From: DATFTE01 sp963802575
GTDB taxonomy: Bacteria; Acidobacteriota; Terriglobia; Terriglobales; Acidobacteriaceae
Direction: 5' to 3'
Assembly (NCBI GenBank): GCA_963802575.1
Contig: CAWDJF010000006.1
Coordinates: 434,001-498,000, forward strand
Length of the DNA: 64,000 nucleotides
Shown: positions 34,896 through 43,712 of the stretch, piece after piece
Layout of the letters: the number at the start of each line of letters is the position of its first letter
Position numbering within the stretch: the first letter of the stretch is position 1
The notes under the pieces: generated by a model
Told to the model about the DNA's origin: nothing
Database searches by the model: none
The model's input: the letters and a program-made list of their open reading frames with translations, nothing else
Program-made: the position numbers and the translations under genes

Positions 34896-35816
34896 ATGTA
34901 CAAGAAACTGGTCATGGTCACGAGGAAGACGCGATTGCAGGAACTGGTGGAGCGCTTCAACACCAGGTCGCAAGCGAAGTTCTATATCGAGCACTCGGGC
35001 GCGGATTTTGCCGACTACGAGCGCGAAGACGACGCCTACCACCGGGCGCTGGAGAAACTCCGCCAGTCCCTGGAATTCGAGATGCCACAACAATTGGTGG
35101 ATCGGCGTCTGGTACCCACTTTTCGTTTTCAGAAAGAAGACCTGGTGGTCACGCTGGGACAGGATGGCCTGGTGGCGAACGCAGCGAAGTACGTGGGTGC
35201 CCAACCAATTGTCGCGGTAAATCCCGAGCCGGAGCGGTTTGATGGAGTGCTGCTGCCCTTCTTACCTGACCAAGCTCGGGAAGCTGTAGTGCGGGTGATG
35301 GAAGAGAAGGCGCGATTGAGGGAGGTGACGCTCGCTGAAGTCACGCTCAATGACGGACAGCGCCTGCTAGCCTTCAATGACCTTTTTCTCGGAGCCCATA
35401 GCCACGTTTCGGCTTTGTACCGGATCAAATGTCGAGAGCGGTCAGAAGTGCAGTCCTCGAGCGGGGTGCTGGTTTCGACCGGCGCAGGGTCGACGGGATG
35501 GGTCTCGTCCGTCTTTAATATGGCTGCCGGCGTTTCCGCTTTCGCTGGAGGCAAGCCCGGAAAAAGTATTCGCCTTACGTGGGAGGACCGTCGACTGCTG
35601 TATGTGGTGCGGGAACCATTTCTCAGCCGGCATTCGCAGGCCGGGATGGTGGCGGGGTTGCTGCAGGCAGGAGAGGAAATATCACTCGAATCGCTGATGC
35701 CGTCCGGGGGAATCATCTTCAGCGACGGCATGGAAGCTGACTTCCTGAAATTCAACTCGGGCGCGATCGCGCGGATACGGGCTGCGGAACAACGAGCGCG
35801 GCTTGTCGTAAGCTGA
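34896..35816 (+). CDS. Divergent NAD kinase family protein
   Basis: 306 aa. The NAD kinase core is recognisable: LVVTLGQDGLVANAAKYV (83-100) replaces the usual GGDG ATP site with GQDG (88-91); PIVAVNPEP follows; the NE/ND substrate pair is N161-D162 in AFNDLFLGA; and VSTGAGSTGW (193-202) matches the TPTGSTAY loop. A ~80-residue N-terminal helical region precedes it. It likely binds NAD or a related nucleotide and may phosphorylate it, but Gly to Gln at the ATP site leaves activity open. AGGAAAG precedes the ATG. It sits between SPFH and NrtR genes in one operon. Confidence 0.85.
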   Translation: MYKKLVMVTRKTRLQELVERFNTRSQAKFYIEHSGADFADYEREDDAYHRALEKLRQSLEFEMPQQLVDRRLVPTFRFQKEDLVVTLGQDGLVANAAKYVGAQPIVAVNPEPERFDGVLLPFLPDQAREAVVRVMEEKARLREVTLAEVTLNDGQRLLAFNDLFLGAHSHVSALYRIKCRERSEVQSSSGVLVSTGAGSTGWVSSVFNMAAGVSAFAGGKPGKSIRLTWEDRRLLYVVREPFLSRHSQAGMVAGLLQAGEEISLESLMPSGGIIFSDGMEADFLKFNSGAIARIRAAEQRARLVVS

Positions 35817-35823
35817 GCAAGGC

Positions 35824-36483
35824 ATGAAAGTCACCGTTGATATCGTCATTTTCAGTATCCGCGCGGGTGCGCTAGAAGTGTTGCTGGTCAAACGCGGAAT
35901 TCCGCCGTTTGCGGGGAAGTGGGCGATTCCTGGGGGATTTGTTCACGAGGAAGAAAGTTTGAGCGATGCTGCGCTTCGGGAGCTGCGGGAGGAGACTGGC
36001 GTGGATGACGTCTACCTCGAACAGCTTTATTCTTTCGGCGAGCCCGGACGCGATCCGAGGGAGCGGATAGTTACGGTGGCTTATTTCGCGCTGATCTCGT
36101 CGGAGCGGACGCGGGTAGCTGCGGGCTCAGACGCGGCTGAGGCTCGTTGGTGGAAAGTCGACGAAGTTCCGGAGTTGGCCTTCGATCACGGCGAGATTCT
36201 GCACTATGCGGTAGAGCGCCTGCGCAACAAGTTGGAGTACACCACGGTGGGGTTTCAGCTGCTTCCGGCGAAGTTCACGCTCACCGAATTGCAGGAGGTT
36301 TACGAGGCCATCCTGGGGAAGAAGCTGGACAAGCGAAATTTCAGGCGGAAAATCGGGTTGCTGAAGATTTTGAAGCCGTTGCGGGATTATCGACGTGGGG
36401 GAAGGCGTCCGGCGCGACTTTATCAATTCGTCGCGGAGCGTTTCGAGAAGTTGAAAGATAAAGGAATTCTGTTTCCCTTCTAG
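35824..36483 (+). CDS. nrtR: NrtR-type Nudix-winged-helix regulator of NAD metabolism
   Basis: 219 aa. An N-terminal Nudix domain with a complete Nudix box starting at G38 (Gx5E44x7R52E53xxEExGV), and a C-terminal winged helix (~145-219, LPAKFTLTELQEVYEAILG, RNFRRKIGLLKIL, RPARLYQF). NrtR proteins bind ADP-ribose or related NAD products and release their operators. An intact catalytic box means that hydrolase activity may remain. Last gene of the SPFH-NADK-NrtR operon; starts 7 nt after the kinase stop. The two palindromes at 33884-33922 are its likely targets. Confidence 0.9.
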   Translation: MKVTVDIVIFSIRAGALEVLLVKRGIPPFAGKWAIPGGFVHEEESLSDAALRELREETGVDDVYLEQLYSFGEPGRDPRERIVTVAYFALISSERTRVAAGSDAAEARWWKVDEVPELAFDHGEILHYAVERLRNKLEYTTVGFQLLPAKFTLTELQEVYEAILGKKLDKRNFRRKIGLLKILKPLRDYRRGGRRPARLYQFVAERFEKLKDKGILFPF

Positions 36484-36511
36484 CCTCCGATCACGATCAT
36501 TTTTTCCACTG

Positions 36512-36540
36512 TTCCCATCTCCGAACTTTTCTGGCATAAT
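36512..36540 (+). promoter_or_regulatory. pyrG promoter with extended -10
   Basis: TTCCCA (36512-36517), 17 nt, and TG-G-CATAAT (36532-36540), an extended -10. The leader is about 50 nt with GAGGAA before the ATG. No attenuator-like hairpin is seen. Confidence 0.5.
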
Positions 36541-36595
36541 CAATCGTGCACCCCAGCCTGCACAAAATTCCAAGACAATTTAGAGCGAGGAACAG

Positions 36596-38269
36596 ATGTC
36601 GGCGAAGTACATCTTTGTAACTGGCGGCGTGGTGTCTTCACTGGGCAAAGGACTGGCGGCGGCCTCCATCGGCTGCCTGCTGGAAAGCCGTGGGCTGAAG
36701 GTCAACCTGATGAAGTTTGACCCCTATTTGAACGTCGATCCGGGAACAATGTCTCCGTTTCAGCACGGAGAGGTCTTCGTCACCGACGATGGCGCCGAAA
36801 CCGATCTCGATCTTGGACACTACGAGCGTTTCACCCACGCCAAACTTTCTCGCGATAACAACTGGACCACCGGACGAATTTACGAGCAGATCATCGCCAA
36901 GGAAAGGCGCGGCGACTATCTCGGCAAGACCGTGCAGGTGATTCCCCACGTCACCAACGAAATCAAGTCGGCGATGAAGAAAGTCGCGCAGGATGTCGAC
37001 GTGGCCATTGTCGAAATCGGTGGCACGGTTGGTGACATCGAGTCGCTGCCGTTCATGGAAGCCATCCGCCAGATGCGCCAGGAACTGGGACGCGACCACA
37101 CTTTGTTTATGCACGTGACGCTGGTGCCGTTTATTGCGGCGGCGCAGGAGTTGAAGACCAAGCCGACGCAGCACTCGGTGAAAGAGTTGCTGAGCATCGG
37201 AATTCAGCCGGATATTTTGCTGTGCCGGACGGACCGCTTTCTCTCGAAAGATATCAAGGGGAAGATCGCGCTTTTCTGCAACGTGGAAGAAGAGGCGGTG
37301 ATCACCGCGAAGGATGTGGCGTCGATCTACGAGGTGCCGGTGGTGTTCTCGCATGAAGGCGTCGACACGCTGGCGCTGAAGCACTTGCGGCTCGAAGCCA
37401 AGGATCGCGACTTGAAGGCTTGGGAAGAGATCGTGCATCGGGTCTACAACCCGAAGGCCGAAGTGACGATCGGCATTGTCGGAAAATATGTCGAGTACGA
37501 AGATTCGTACAAGTCGCTGAAAGAGGCGCTGGTGCACGGCGCATTGGCTCACAATTTGAAACTCAATCTGAATTGGGTGGAAGCCGAGGGGCTCGAAACC
37601 GGAGACAAGACTTACGAAGAGCAGTTGGCGGATTACGACGGATTGCTCGTCCCGGGCGGATTTGGCAAACGCGGGATCGAAGGGATGCTGATTGCGATCC
37701 GCTATGCGAGGGAGAAGAAGGTTCCCTATTTTGGAATTTGCCTGGGGATGCAGACAGCGTGCATTGAGTTCGCGCGTAATGTGTGCGGATTGGCGGACGC
37801 CAATTCGAGCGAGTTCGATCCGGCGACTCCGCATCGCGTGATTTATAAACTGCGCGAGTTGCGCGGGGTAGAAGAGCTTGGCGGCACAATGCGGCTGGGA
37901 GCTTGGACATGCAAGATCGAGCCGGGGACCCTCGCTCACAGGATTTACGGCCAGACCGAGATCAGCGAGCGCCACCGGCATCGCTACGAGTTCAACCGAG
38001 AGTATGAAGAAACGCTGACCGCGGGCGGGCTGCGGATTTCGGGATCGACTCCGGACGGAACTTACGTCGAGATGGTGGAGTTACCGGATCATCCGCACTT
38101 CATTGGTTGCCAGTTCCATCCTGAGTTCAAGTCGAAGCCGCTGGAGCCGCATCCGTTATTCAAGACGTTTGTGGGCGCGGCGTATGAGCATGGGCTGAAG
38201 CGGCGGGCGGAGAAGGCCGCAGCCGAGGTGGAGTTGTTTCATCGTCCGGAGAAGGTGGGGAAGAGATAA
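36596..38269 (+). CDS. pyrG: CTP synthase
   Basis: 557 aa. Converts UTP to CTP with ATP and glutamine in the cytoplasm. The synthetase domain (1-~270) opens with FVTGGVVSSLGKG and contains the DPYLNVDPGTMSPFQHGEV substrate block; the glutamine amidotransferase domain (~290-545) has catalytic Cys382 in GICLGMQ, the oxyanion block PGGFGKRG, and the His/Glu pair in QFHPEFKS. All are intact. GAGGAA is 4 nt before the ATG. A ~15-residue basic tail extends beyond the family core. Confidence 0.98.
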   Translation: MSAKYIFVTGGVVSSLGKGLAAASIGCLLESRGLKVNLMKFDPYLNVDPGTMSPFQHGEVFVTDDGAETDLDLGHYERFTHAKLSRDNNWTTGRIYEQIIAKERRGDYLGKTVQVIPHVTNEIKSAMKKVAQDVDVAIVEIGGTVGDIESLPFMEAIRQMRQELGRDHTLFMHVTLVPFIAAAQELKTKPTQHSVKELLSIGIQPDILLCRTDRFLSKDIKGKIALFCNVEEEAVITAKDVASIYEVPVVFSHEGVDTLALKHLRLEAKDRDLKAWEEIVHRVYNPKAEVTIGIVGKYVEYEDSYKSLKEALVHGALAHNLKLNLNWVEAEGLETGDKTYEEQLADYDGLLVPGGFGKRGIEGMLIAIRYAREKKVPYFGICLGMQTACIEFARNVCGLADANSSEFDPATPHRVIYKLRELRGVEELGGTMRLGAWTCKIEPGTLAHRIYGQTEISERHRHRYEFNREYEETLTAGGLRISGSTPDGTYVEMVELPDHPHFIGCQFHPEFKSKPLEPHPLFKTFVGAAYEHGLKRRAEKAAAEVELFHRPEKVGKR

Positions 38270-38280
38270 CTCTTTAATTG

Positions 38281-38362
38281 ATTGTCATTCTGAGCGAAGC
38301 GAAGAATCTGCTTTGTTTTCGTTCCAATGAAAAAGCAGATCCCTCGCTTCGCTCGGGATGAC
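38281..38362. repeat. Inverted repeat, GTCATTCTGAGCGAAGCGAAG family
   Basis: GTCATTCTGAGCGAAGCGA at the left mirrors TCGCTTCGCTCGGGATGAC at the right, with inner arms AATCTGCTTT / AAAGCAGATC. A complete copy of the element between pyrG and kdsA; it may form a cruciform or a transcript hairpin. Confidence 0.8.
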
Positions 38363-38378
38363 AACGCTTATTAGATAA

Positions 38379-39227
38379 ATGTCGGTTTCCTTCCAAGTCG
38401 AAGGCATTCGCATCGGGGATGGCGGATTATTCCTGATTGCGGGCCCGTGCGTGATTGAGAGCGAGAAGCACGCGCTGTTCATGGCCGAGGTCATCAAGGG
38501 CATCACGCGTTCGCTGAACTTCCCTTTCATCTTTAAGGCTTCGTACGACAAGGCGAACCGGACCTCGATCCGCAGCTTTCGCGGACCGGGGTTGACCGAG
38601 GGCTTGCGCATCCTGAAAAAGGTGAAAGACGAGGTGCATGTGCCGGTGCTCACCGACGTGCACGAAGTGGCGGATGTGCCGAAAGTTGCTGAGGTCGCGG
38701 ATATTCTGCAAATTCCGGCTTTTCTCTGTCGGCAGACTGATTTAGTCGTCGCGGCGGCGATGAGCGAGCGCGTGGTGAATATAAAGAAAGGCCAGTTCGT
38801 GTCTCCGTGGGACATGAAACATGCCATCGAGAAATGCCACGATGCGGGGAACGACCGTGTATTCCTGACCGAACGAGGATCGAGTTTCGGCTACAACAAC
38901 CTGGTGGTTGATATGCGCTCGCTGGCGATCATGCGGAAGTTTGCGCCGGTGGTGTTTGATGCGACGCATTCGGTGCAATTGCCGTCAGCATCGCATGGAG
39001 ACGAAGATCGTCCCGCGGTGAGCGGCGGACAGCCTGAGTTCATCCCGGTGCTGTCGCGAGCGGCTGTCGCGGCAGGTGTCGATGGCGTGTTCATGGAAGT
39101 GCACGACAATCCCAAAGAGGCCAAGAGCGACGGGGCGAATGCGCTCGACTCACGCGAGTTGCGCGGGGTGTTGAAAGAATTGCAGGCAGTGCACGCGGCG
39201 GTGAGAGCGGCGCACGTCACGCCCTAG
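38379..39227 (+). CDS. kdsA: KDO-8-phosphate synthase
   Basis: 282 aa, normal length. Condenses PEP with arabinose 5-phosphate to KDO 8-phosphate, committing step for LPS inner core. Blocks: IAGPCVIESE near residue 20, FKASYDKANRTSIRSFRGPG, LTDVHE, QIPAFLCRQTDL, ERGSSFGYNNLVVDMR, and FDATHSVQLP. The region around the RTSIRSFRGPG loop suggests the metal-independent or metal-dependent class cannot be settled by eye. It overlaps nothing; the next gene is convergent with zero spacing. Confidence 0.97.
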   Translation: MSVSFQVEGIRIGDGGLFLIAGPCVIESEKHALFMAEVIKGITRSLNFPFIFKASYDKANRTSIRSFRGPGLTEGLRILKKVKDEVHVPVLTDVHEVADVPKVAEVADILQIPAFLCRQTDLVVAAAMSERVVNIKKGQFVSPWDMKHAIEKCHDAGNDRVFLTERGSSFGYNNLVVDMRSLAIMRKFAPVVFDATHSVQLPSASHGDEDRPAVSGGQPEFIPVLSRAAVAAGVDGVFMEVHDNPKEAKSDGANALDSRELRGVLKELQAVHAAVRAAHVTP

Positions 39228-39800
39228 CTACAACTTCGGCAGCAAGAATCCCGTCTGGCGGCAATGCTCTTCGAACGCCGGTCCAAACTGGGCTGAAAGC
39301 ATTCGTTCTTCCCTCCTCGCTTTGATCCAGTAGCCAACAATAATCAGAATCACTCCCAGCACGCAGCGCCAGCGATTGATGGCCAGCATTCCGCCGATCG
39401 CGGCCAGATCGATCCCGGAATAAATGGGATGGCGAAAGAATCGATACGGGCCGGTGCGGATCAGTTCATGACCTTCTTTGAGAGTGATGCGGGCGCTCCA
39501 ATTTTGCCCCAGATGCCAGCGCGCCCAGAGAGCAATGGCAATGCCGATCCAGGTAAGAACCACTCCCGAGGCTCCGAGAGCGTAACTTTCCGGCAGCACG
39601 GCGCCACCGAGCGGCCCGAGCTCAACATGCCAGGCGTTGCTGAAAAGCAGAATGTACCCCAGAACTTCCAGCAATAGAATTCCGTAACGCGATGCGGACG
39701 ATTCGGTCTGCACCGTGCGGCGGGCATTCAAGACTCTCCCCACGGCCCAATACACCACGAAGACAAGCCATGGACCTTCGATGAGATAGCGCCAGATCAT
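39228..39800 (-). CDS. Isoprenylcysteine carboxyl methyltransferase-like membrane protein
   Basis: 190 aa, four to five helices. The C-terminal SAM-binding core is typical of ICMT/PEMT-type proteins: LIRTGPYRFFRHPIYSG then the second helix pair and ARREERML..FGPAFEEHC. Bacteria have no prenylated Cys substrates known for this group, so the acceptor is unknown; a lipid or small thiol is plausible. AGGATG lies 6 nt before the ATG. Its stop abuts the kdsA stop with no base between. Confidence 0.88.
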   Translation of the reverse strand: MIWRYLIEGPWLVFVVYWAVGRVLNARRTVQTESSASRYGILLLEVLGYILLFSNAWHVELGPLGGAVLPESYALGASGVVLTWIGIAIALWARWHLGQNWSARITLKEGHELIRTGPYRFFRHPIYSGIDLAAIGGMLAINRWRCVLGVILIIVGYWIKARREERMLSAQFGPAFEEHCRQTGFLLPKL

Positions 39801-39831
39801 TGCAACATCCTATCGCTTCGAAGCTGCATAT

Positions 39832-39837
39832 ATAATG
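39832..39837 (+). promoter_or_regulatory. -10 box directly before the kinase gene
   Basis: A perfect TATAAT 10 nt before the ATG at 39848, so a transcript from it would begin only ~4 nt before the start codon; no ribosome site is seen. It suggests a leaderless transcript. The -35 is weak. Confidence 0.4.
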
Positions 39838-39847
39838 GCGCCCATCG

Positions 39848-42433
39848 ATGGCTCTCTCCTCTGGCACGCGCTTCGGGCCTTATGAAATTGTCTCCGCGAT
39901 TGGCGCCGGTGGCATGGGAGAAGTGTATCGCGCGCGGGACACCCGCCTGGGTCGAGACGTAGCGCTCAAAATTCTTCCGGAATCGTTCGCCCGCGATGCC
40001 GACCGGTTGCGACGCTTCGAGCAGGAAGCGAGGGCGGTAGCCGCCCTCAATCATCCCAACATTCTGGCGATTCACGATATCGGTGAGCAGAACGGAACGC
40101 CGTTCATCGTCTCGGAGCTTCTCGACGGCAACAGCTTGCGCGCGGAATTGCTGACAGGTCCGCTCTCGGCGCGCAAGGCGTCCGATTACGGAATGCAGAT
40201 CGCGCAAGGATTGTCGGCCGCGCACGACAAAGGCATCGTGCATCGCGATCTGAAGCCGGAAAACATCTTTATCACCAAAGAAGGACGAGTCAAGATTCTT
40301 GATTTTGGCCTGGCGAAGTGGCCTTCCGCGACCAGCGATATCGGAGCCACTTCGGCAACGATTGAGGAATCGCCCACTCAAGCCGGAATGGTGATGGGCA
40401 CCGCGGGATACATGGCGCCCGAGCAGGTGAGGGGCGCAACAGTAGATTCGCGGACTGACATTTTTGCCTTCGGCGCAGTGTTGTACGAAATGGTTTCTGG
40501 ACAGCGTGCCTTCCGCCGCGATACTGCCGCCGAGACCATGACCGCCATTCTCAAGGAAGATCCGCCGGAACTGAGCGAGATGACGCATCCGGTGTCGCCG
40601 GGGATGGAGCGCATCATCCGGCGCTGCCTTGAGAAGCGGCCCGAGCAGCGTTTCCAGTCGGCGAAAGATTTGGCGTTCGCGCTGGATGCATTGAGCGGGA
40701 CCAGCACGTCGAAGACGGGCGCGCAGCCAGCGATTCAAGCCAAGCCGGCTGCACCGCGACGGGCAGCGATTGCGGGACTTGCCGCGCTGGCACTGGCCGC
40801 TGGAGCTGCCATTGCTTGGTCTCTACGGCCGGCTCCGAACCCGGTGCCCACCTTCGAGCAAGTTTCATTTCACCGTGGCAACGTGATCCGCGGACGCTTT
40901 GCGCCCGACGGAAAGTCTGTGGTTTACAGCGGCTTGCTCAACGGCCAGGCGGCTGACACGTATGTGATCCGCGAGGAATATCCCGAGCCAGTTTCAGCGG
41001 GACTTCACGGGGCATTGCTGCTTTCGATCTCGAAACAAGGCCAGATTGCGGTACTGGTGCGGCCAGATCGCCTTGTTCATTTCCAGTCCCATGGAACGCT
41101 GGCGACTGTCCCGCTGGGCGGCGGAGCGCCGCGCGAATTGCTCGACAACGTCTTCGACGCCGACTGGTCTTCTGACGGCAACAACCTGGCGGTTCTCGAT
41201 CGGGATAAGGGGATGTGGCGAGTGCAATATCCCATCGGCAAGACTTTGCTCGCGGTCGATAACTGGCTTAGCGATCTGCGAGTTTCTCCAGATGGAAAAC
41301 AGATTGCCCTTTTCCGTCATCCCGGCGGCGCGAGTGATGACCGGGGCGACGTCATTATGGTAGACACCGCCGGCCACGTGACAACGCTCTCTTCCGGATG
41401 GGAATCGTTGGAAGGCCTGACCTGGTCGCCTTCGGGCAAGGAAGTCTGGTATTCGGGGTCGCCGTCAGGTCCACAATATTGCATTTATGCGAGCACCCTG
41501 TCGGGAAAGACTCGGACGATGTATTGCGGGACGTCCTCGACGACGATTCTCGATACCGCGGCTAACGGCCGCAGTCTGATGGTTTCGGGCGATCGACACG
41601 TGGGTATGTCGCTGGTGGAACACGGCTCGGACAAGGAACGCGACCTGACATGGCTCGACTTCAGCTACGGTCCTCGGGTTTCCGATGACGGCAGCCTGAT
41701 TCTCTTCACCGACGAGTCAGGGAACTCGGGTAATGGCTATAGCGTGTATGTCAGGAAAAGTGACGGATCTCCGGCTACGCGCATTGGCTCGGGCGGCTTC
41801 GGCACCGATATTACGCCGGATGGAAAATGGGCAATGGTTGTAATGCCCGGGGATCCTGCTGCAAGGGTGCAGATCGTCCCGGTGGGCGCGGGCCAGCCGC
41901 GCGTGATGCATTGGGATGGTTTCCAGCCAGCCTGGGCGCATTTCTACGGCGACGACCAGCACGTGGTCATGCGGGGAAATGAATCCGCGCACGGGCCGGG
42001 CGTTTATATCGCTGACACCAGCGGCAGTCCGCCAAAATTTCTGATGGATGGAAGGGATTGGCCATTTATCGCTCCTGATGGAAAGTCATATATCGCCGTC
42101 GTAGACGGAAAGCCGTTGATTAAAATGCTGGGCCAGGAGGGCGGCAAAGAAATTCCTGTTAGCGAAAAATTGGGGAGGGACGAGTTTGCTTTCGCCTGGG
42201 CTTCGGATTCCCAACACGTCTTCACCTTTGCCGAGGTGCAGGGTGGTATTGAGATCTACCGCGTAGACTTGCAGACTGGCAACCATGAGTTGTGGCAGAC
42301 GATTAAGCCCAAAGAACAAATCGGATTGATGCCGATGAATGCGCCGCCCGGCGTCACGCCCGACGGACGCTCGATCGTGTTCACTTACACCGCGGTGCGA
42401 TCTCAGCTTTACCGCAGCGACACGCTAAAGTAG
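39848..42433 (+). CDS. Transmembrane Ser/Thr protein kinase with WD40-like/TolB propeller sensor
   Basis: 861 aa. Kinase domain ~9-285: glycine loop GAGGMGEVYRA (19-29), Lys41, HRDLKPEN (H132, D134), DFG at 152-154, APEQ. One membrane helix ~306-325 (after a PAAPRRAAI stop-transfer lead), then an external ~530-residue PD40/TolB-type beta-propeller with repeated SxDGKxxA strands. It should phosphorylate cytoplasmic targets under control of an extracytoplasmic ligand. This fusion is much expanded in acidobacteria. It stands alone, with K+ channel gene following after 43 nt. Confidence 0.95.
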   Translation: MALSSGTRFGPYEIVSAIGAGGMGEVYRARDTRLGRDVALKILPESFARDADRLRRFEQEARAVAALNHPNILAIHDIGEQNGTPFIVSELLDGNSLRAELLTGPLSARKASDYGMQIAQGLSAAHDKGIVHRDLKPENIFITKEGRVKILDFGLAKWPSATSDIGATSATIEESPTQAGMVMGTAGYMAPEQVRGATVDSRTDIFAFGAVLYEMVSGQRAFRRDTAAETMTAILKEDPPELSEMTHPVSPGMERIIRRCLEKRPEQRFQSAKDLAFALDALSGTSTSKTGAQPAIQAKPAAPRRAAIAGLAALALAAGAAIAWSLRPAPNPVPTFEQVSFHRGNVIRGRFAPDGKSVVYSGLLNGQAADTYVIREEYPEPVSAGLHGALLLSISKQGQIAVLVRPDRLVHFQSHGTLATVPLGGGAPRELLDNVFDADWSSDGNNLAVLDRDKGMWRVQYPIGKTLLAVDNWLSDLRVSPDGKQIALFRHPGGASDDRGDVIMVDTAGHVTTLSSGWESLEGLTWSPSGKEVWYSGSPSGPQYCIYASTLSGKTRTMYCGTSSTTILDTAANGRSLMVSGDRHVGMSLVEHGSDKERDLTWLDFSYGPRVSDDGSLILFTDESGNSGNGYSVYVRKSDGSPATRIGSGGFGTDITPDGKWAMVVMPGDPAARVQIVPVGAGQPRVMHWDGFQPAWAHFYGDDQHVVMRGNESAHGPGVYIADTSGSPPKFLMDGRDWPFIAPDGKSYIAVVDGKPLIKMLGQEGGKEIPVSEKLGRDEFAFAWASDSQHVFTFAEVQGGIEIYRVDLQTGNHELWQTIKPKEQIGLMPMNAPPGVTPDGRSIVFTYTAVRSQLYRSDTLK

Positions 42434-42476
42434 GCTCTGAATCTGCTAACATCCCTATCTCATCTGACGTTTCAAC

Positions 42477-43616
42477 ATGATTCTTCTGGCGATCCTCGGA
42501 GTGGTTGTCATCTTTCTCGTCCTATTGGACGCGTTTGAGACCATCGTGCTGCCGCGAAGAGTGACACGGCACTTCCGGTTGACCGCATGGTTCTACCGCA
42601 ACACCTGGGTGCCGTGGTTGCGACTCGCGCAACGCATCCAGTCGCCAAACCGGAGAGAAAGCTTTCTCAGCTACTTTGGGCCGTTGTCGGTCATCATGCT
42701 GCTGGTGTTCTGGGCTTGCGGATTGATTCTGGGCTTCGCCATGCTGCAGTACGGAGTGGGCGAGCACATCAAGACCGGGGGTGAGCCGATTACCTTCGGC
42801 TTGCTCCTCTATCACAGCGGAGAGACGTTCTTTACGCTCGGGTACGGCGACATTGTTCCCGCCAACGGACCGGCGCGAGCGCTGGCGGTTTTCGAAGCGG
42901 GCATGGGGTTCGCATTCCTGGGTGTCGTGATTGGTTATCTGCCGGTGATCTACCAGGCGTTTTCGGTGCGCGAGTTGGAGATTTCGATGCTCGATTCGCG
43001 GGCAGGCTCGCCTCCGACGGCGACGGAGTTGCTGAACCGGTTGGGATGTTGTCCCGATCAACTGGTGCTCGACCAGATTTTTCGCGACTGGGAGCGGTGG
43101 TCGGCAGATCTTCTGGCCAATCATCTTTCTTACCCGGTGCTGAGTTTCTTCCGTTCGCAACACAGCAACCAGTCGTGGCTGGGGGCCCTGACGGTGATGC
43201 TCGACATCACGTCGCTGATACTGGCAGGGATTGATGGTATTCGTCCCGACCAGGCGAAGTTGACGTTTGCCATGGCGCGGCACGCAGCCGTCGATCTGGC
43301 GCAGGTGGTGAATGCGCACTACGACCCGCATTCGTATGAGCGATTGACGCCGGAAGAGCAGAAGCGAATGCGCGAGACGCTGGCGGCCAACGGGCTGCGT
43401 TTGCGGACGGACGATTATGCGGATGAGAAATTAGCCAAGTTGCGATCGTTGTATGAACCGTATGTGCAGTCGATCGCGCGCAATCTGCTGATCACGCTGC
43501 CACCGTGGATTCTGGCGGAGAAGAAAAAGGATAACTGGCAGAGCGGGCCGTGGGACAAGATCATCCAGGCCAAGGGATTGGGCGCGCCGGTGCGAATCGT
43601 AGATGATCATTTTTAG
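42477..43616 (+). CDS. Two-helix-pore ion channel family protein
   Basis: 379 aa. Membrane segments at ~1-20, ~60-80 and ~130-150; the pore helix and filter are FFTLGYGDIVP (~120-130), close to the K+ channel TVGYGD signature. Residues ~190-379 are a helical cytoplasmic domain without RCK/TrkA-N motifs, ending in a basic segment. It is probably a potassium channel of unclear gating. A 95-nt repeat follows it. Confidence 0.88.
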   Translation: MILLAILGVVVIFLVLLDAFETIVLPRRVTRHFRLTAWFYRNTWVPWLRLAQRIQSPNRRESFLSYFGPLSVIMLLVFWACGLILGFAMLQYGVGEHIKTGGEPITFGLLLYHSGETFFTLGYGDIVPANGPARALAVFEAGMGFAFLGVVIGYLPVIYQAFSVRELEISMLDSRAGSPPTATELLNRLGCCPDQLVLDQIFRDWERWSADLLANHLSYPVLSFFRSQHSNQSWLGALTVMLDITSLILAGIDGIRPDQAKLTFAMARHAAVDLAQVVNAHYDPHSYERLTPEEQKRMRETLAANGLRLRTDDYADEKLAKLRSLYEPYVQSIARNLLITLPPWILAEKKKDNWQSGPWDKIIQAKGLGAPVRIVDDHF

Positions 43617-43618
43617 AA

Positions 43619-43686
43619 TCGGTCGCTGGTCGCCGGCTGCTGGATTGACGGTTCTGCGACCGGCGACCAGCCACCTGCGACCGAAT
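43619..43686. repeat. Inverted repeat GGTCGCTGGTCGCCGG / CCGGCGACCAGCCACC
   Basis: GGTCGCTGGTCGCCGGCTGC on the left is mirrored by GCGACCGGCGACCAGCCACC on the right. Same family as words at 5290-5390 and 24478-24512. It fills the gap between the channel gene and kdsD. Confidence 0.7.
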
Positions 43687-43712
43687 CTCCGTGCTAACAT
43701 CCTCTGTTTCCC

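Noticed and set aside
36532..36550. TGGCAT...TGCA as a sigma54 promoter before pyrG
   Set aside because: The GG to GC spacing is off; an extended -10 sigma70 promoter explains the same bases.
36638..37981. 447-codon open frame on the minus strand inside pyrG
   Set aside because: It is a shadow of a highly conserved gene in a GC-rich region; composition (Arg/His/Gln-rich) is not protein-like and no family matches.
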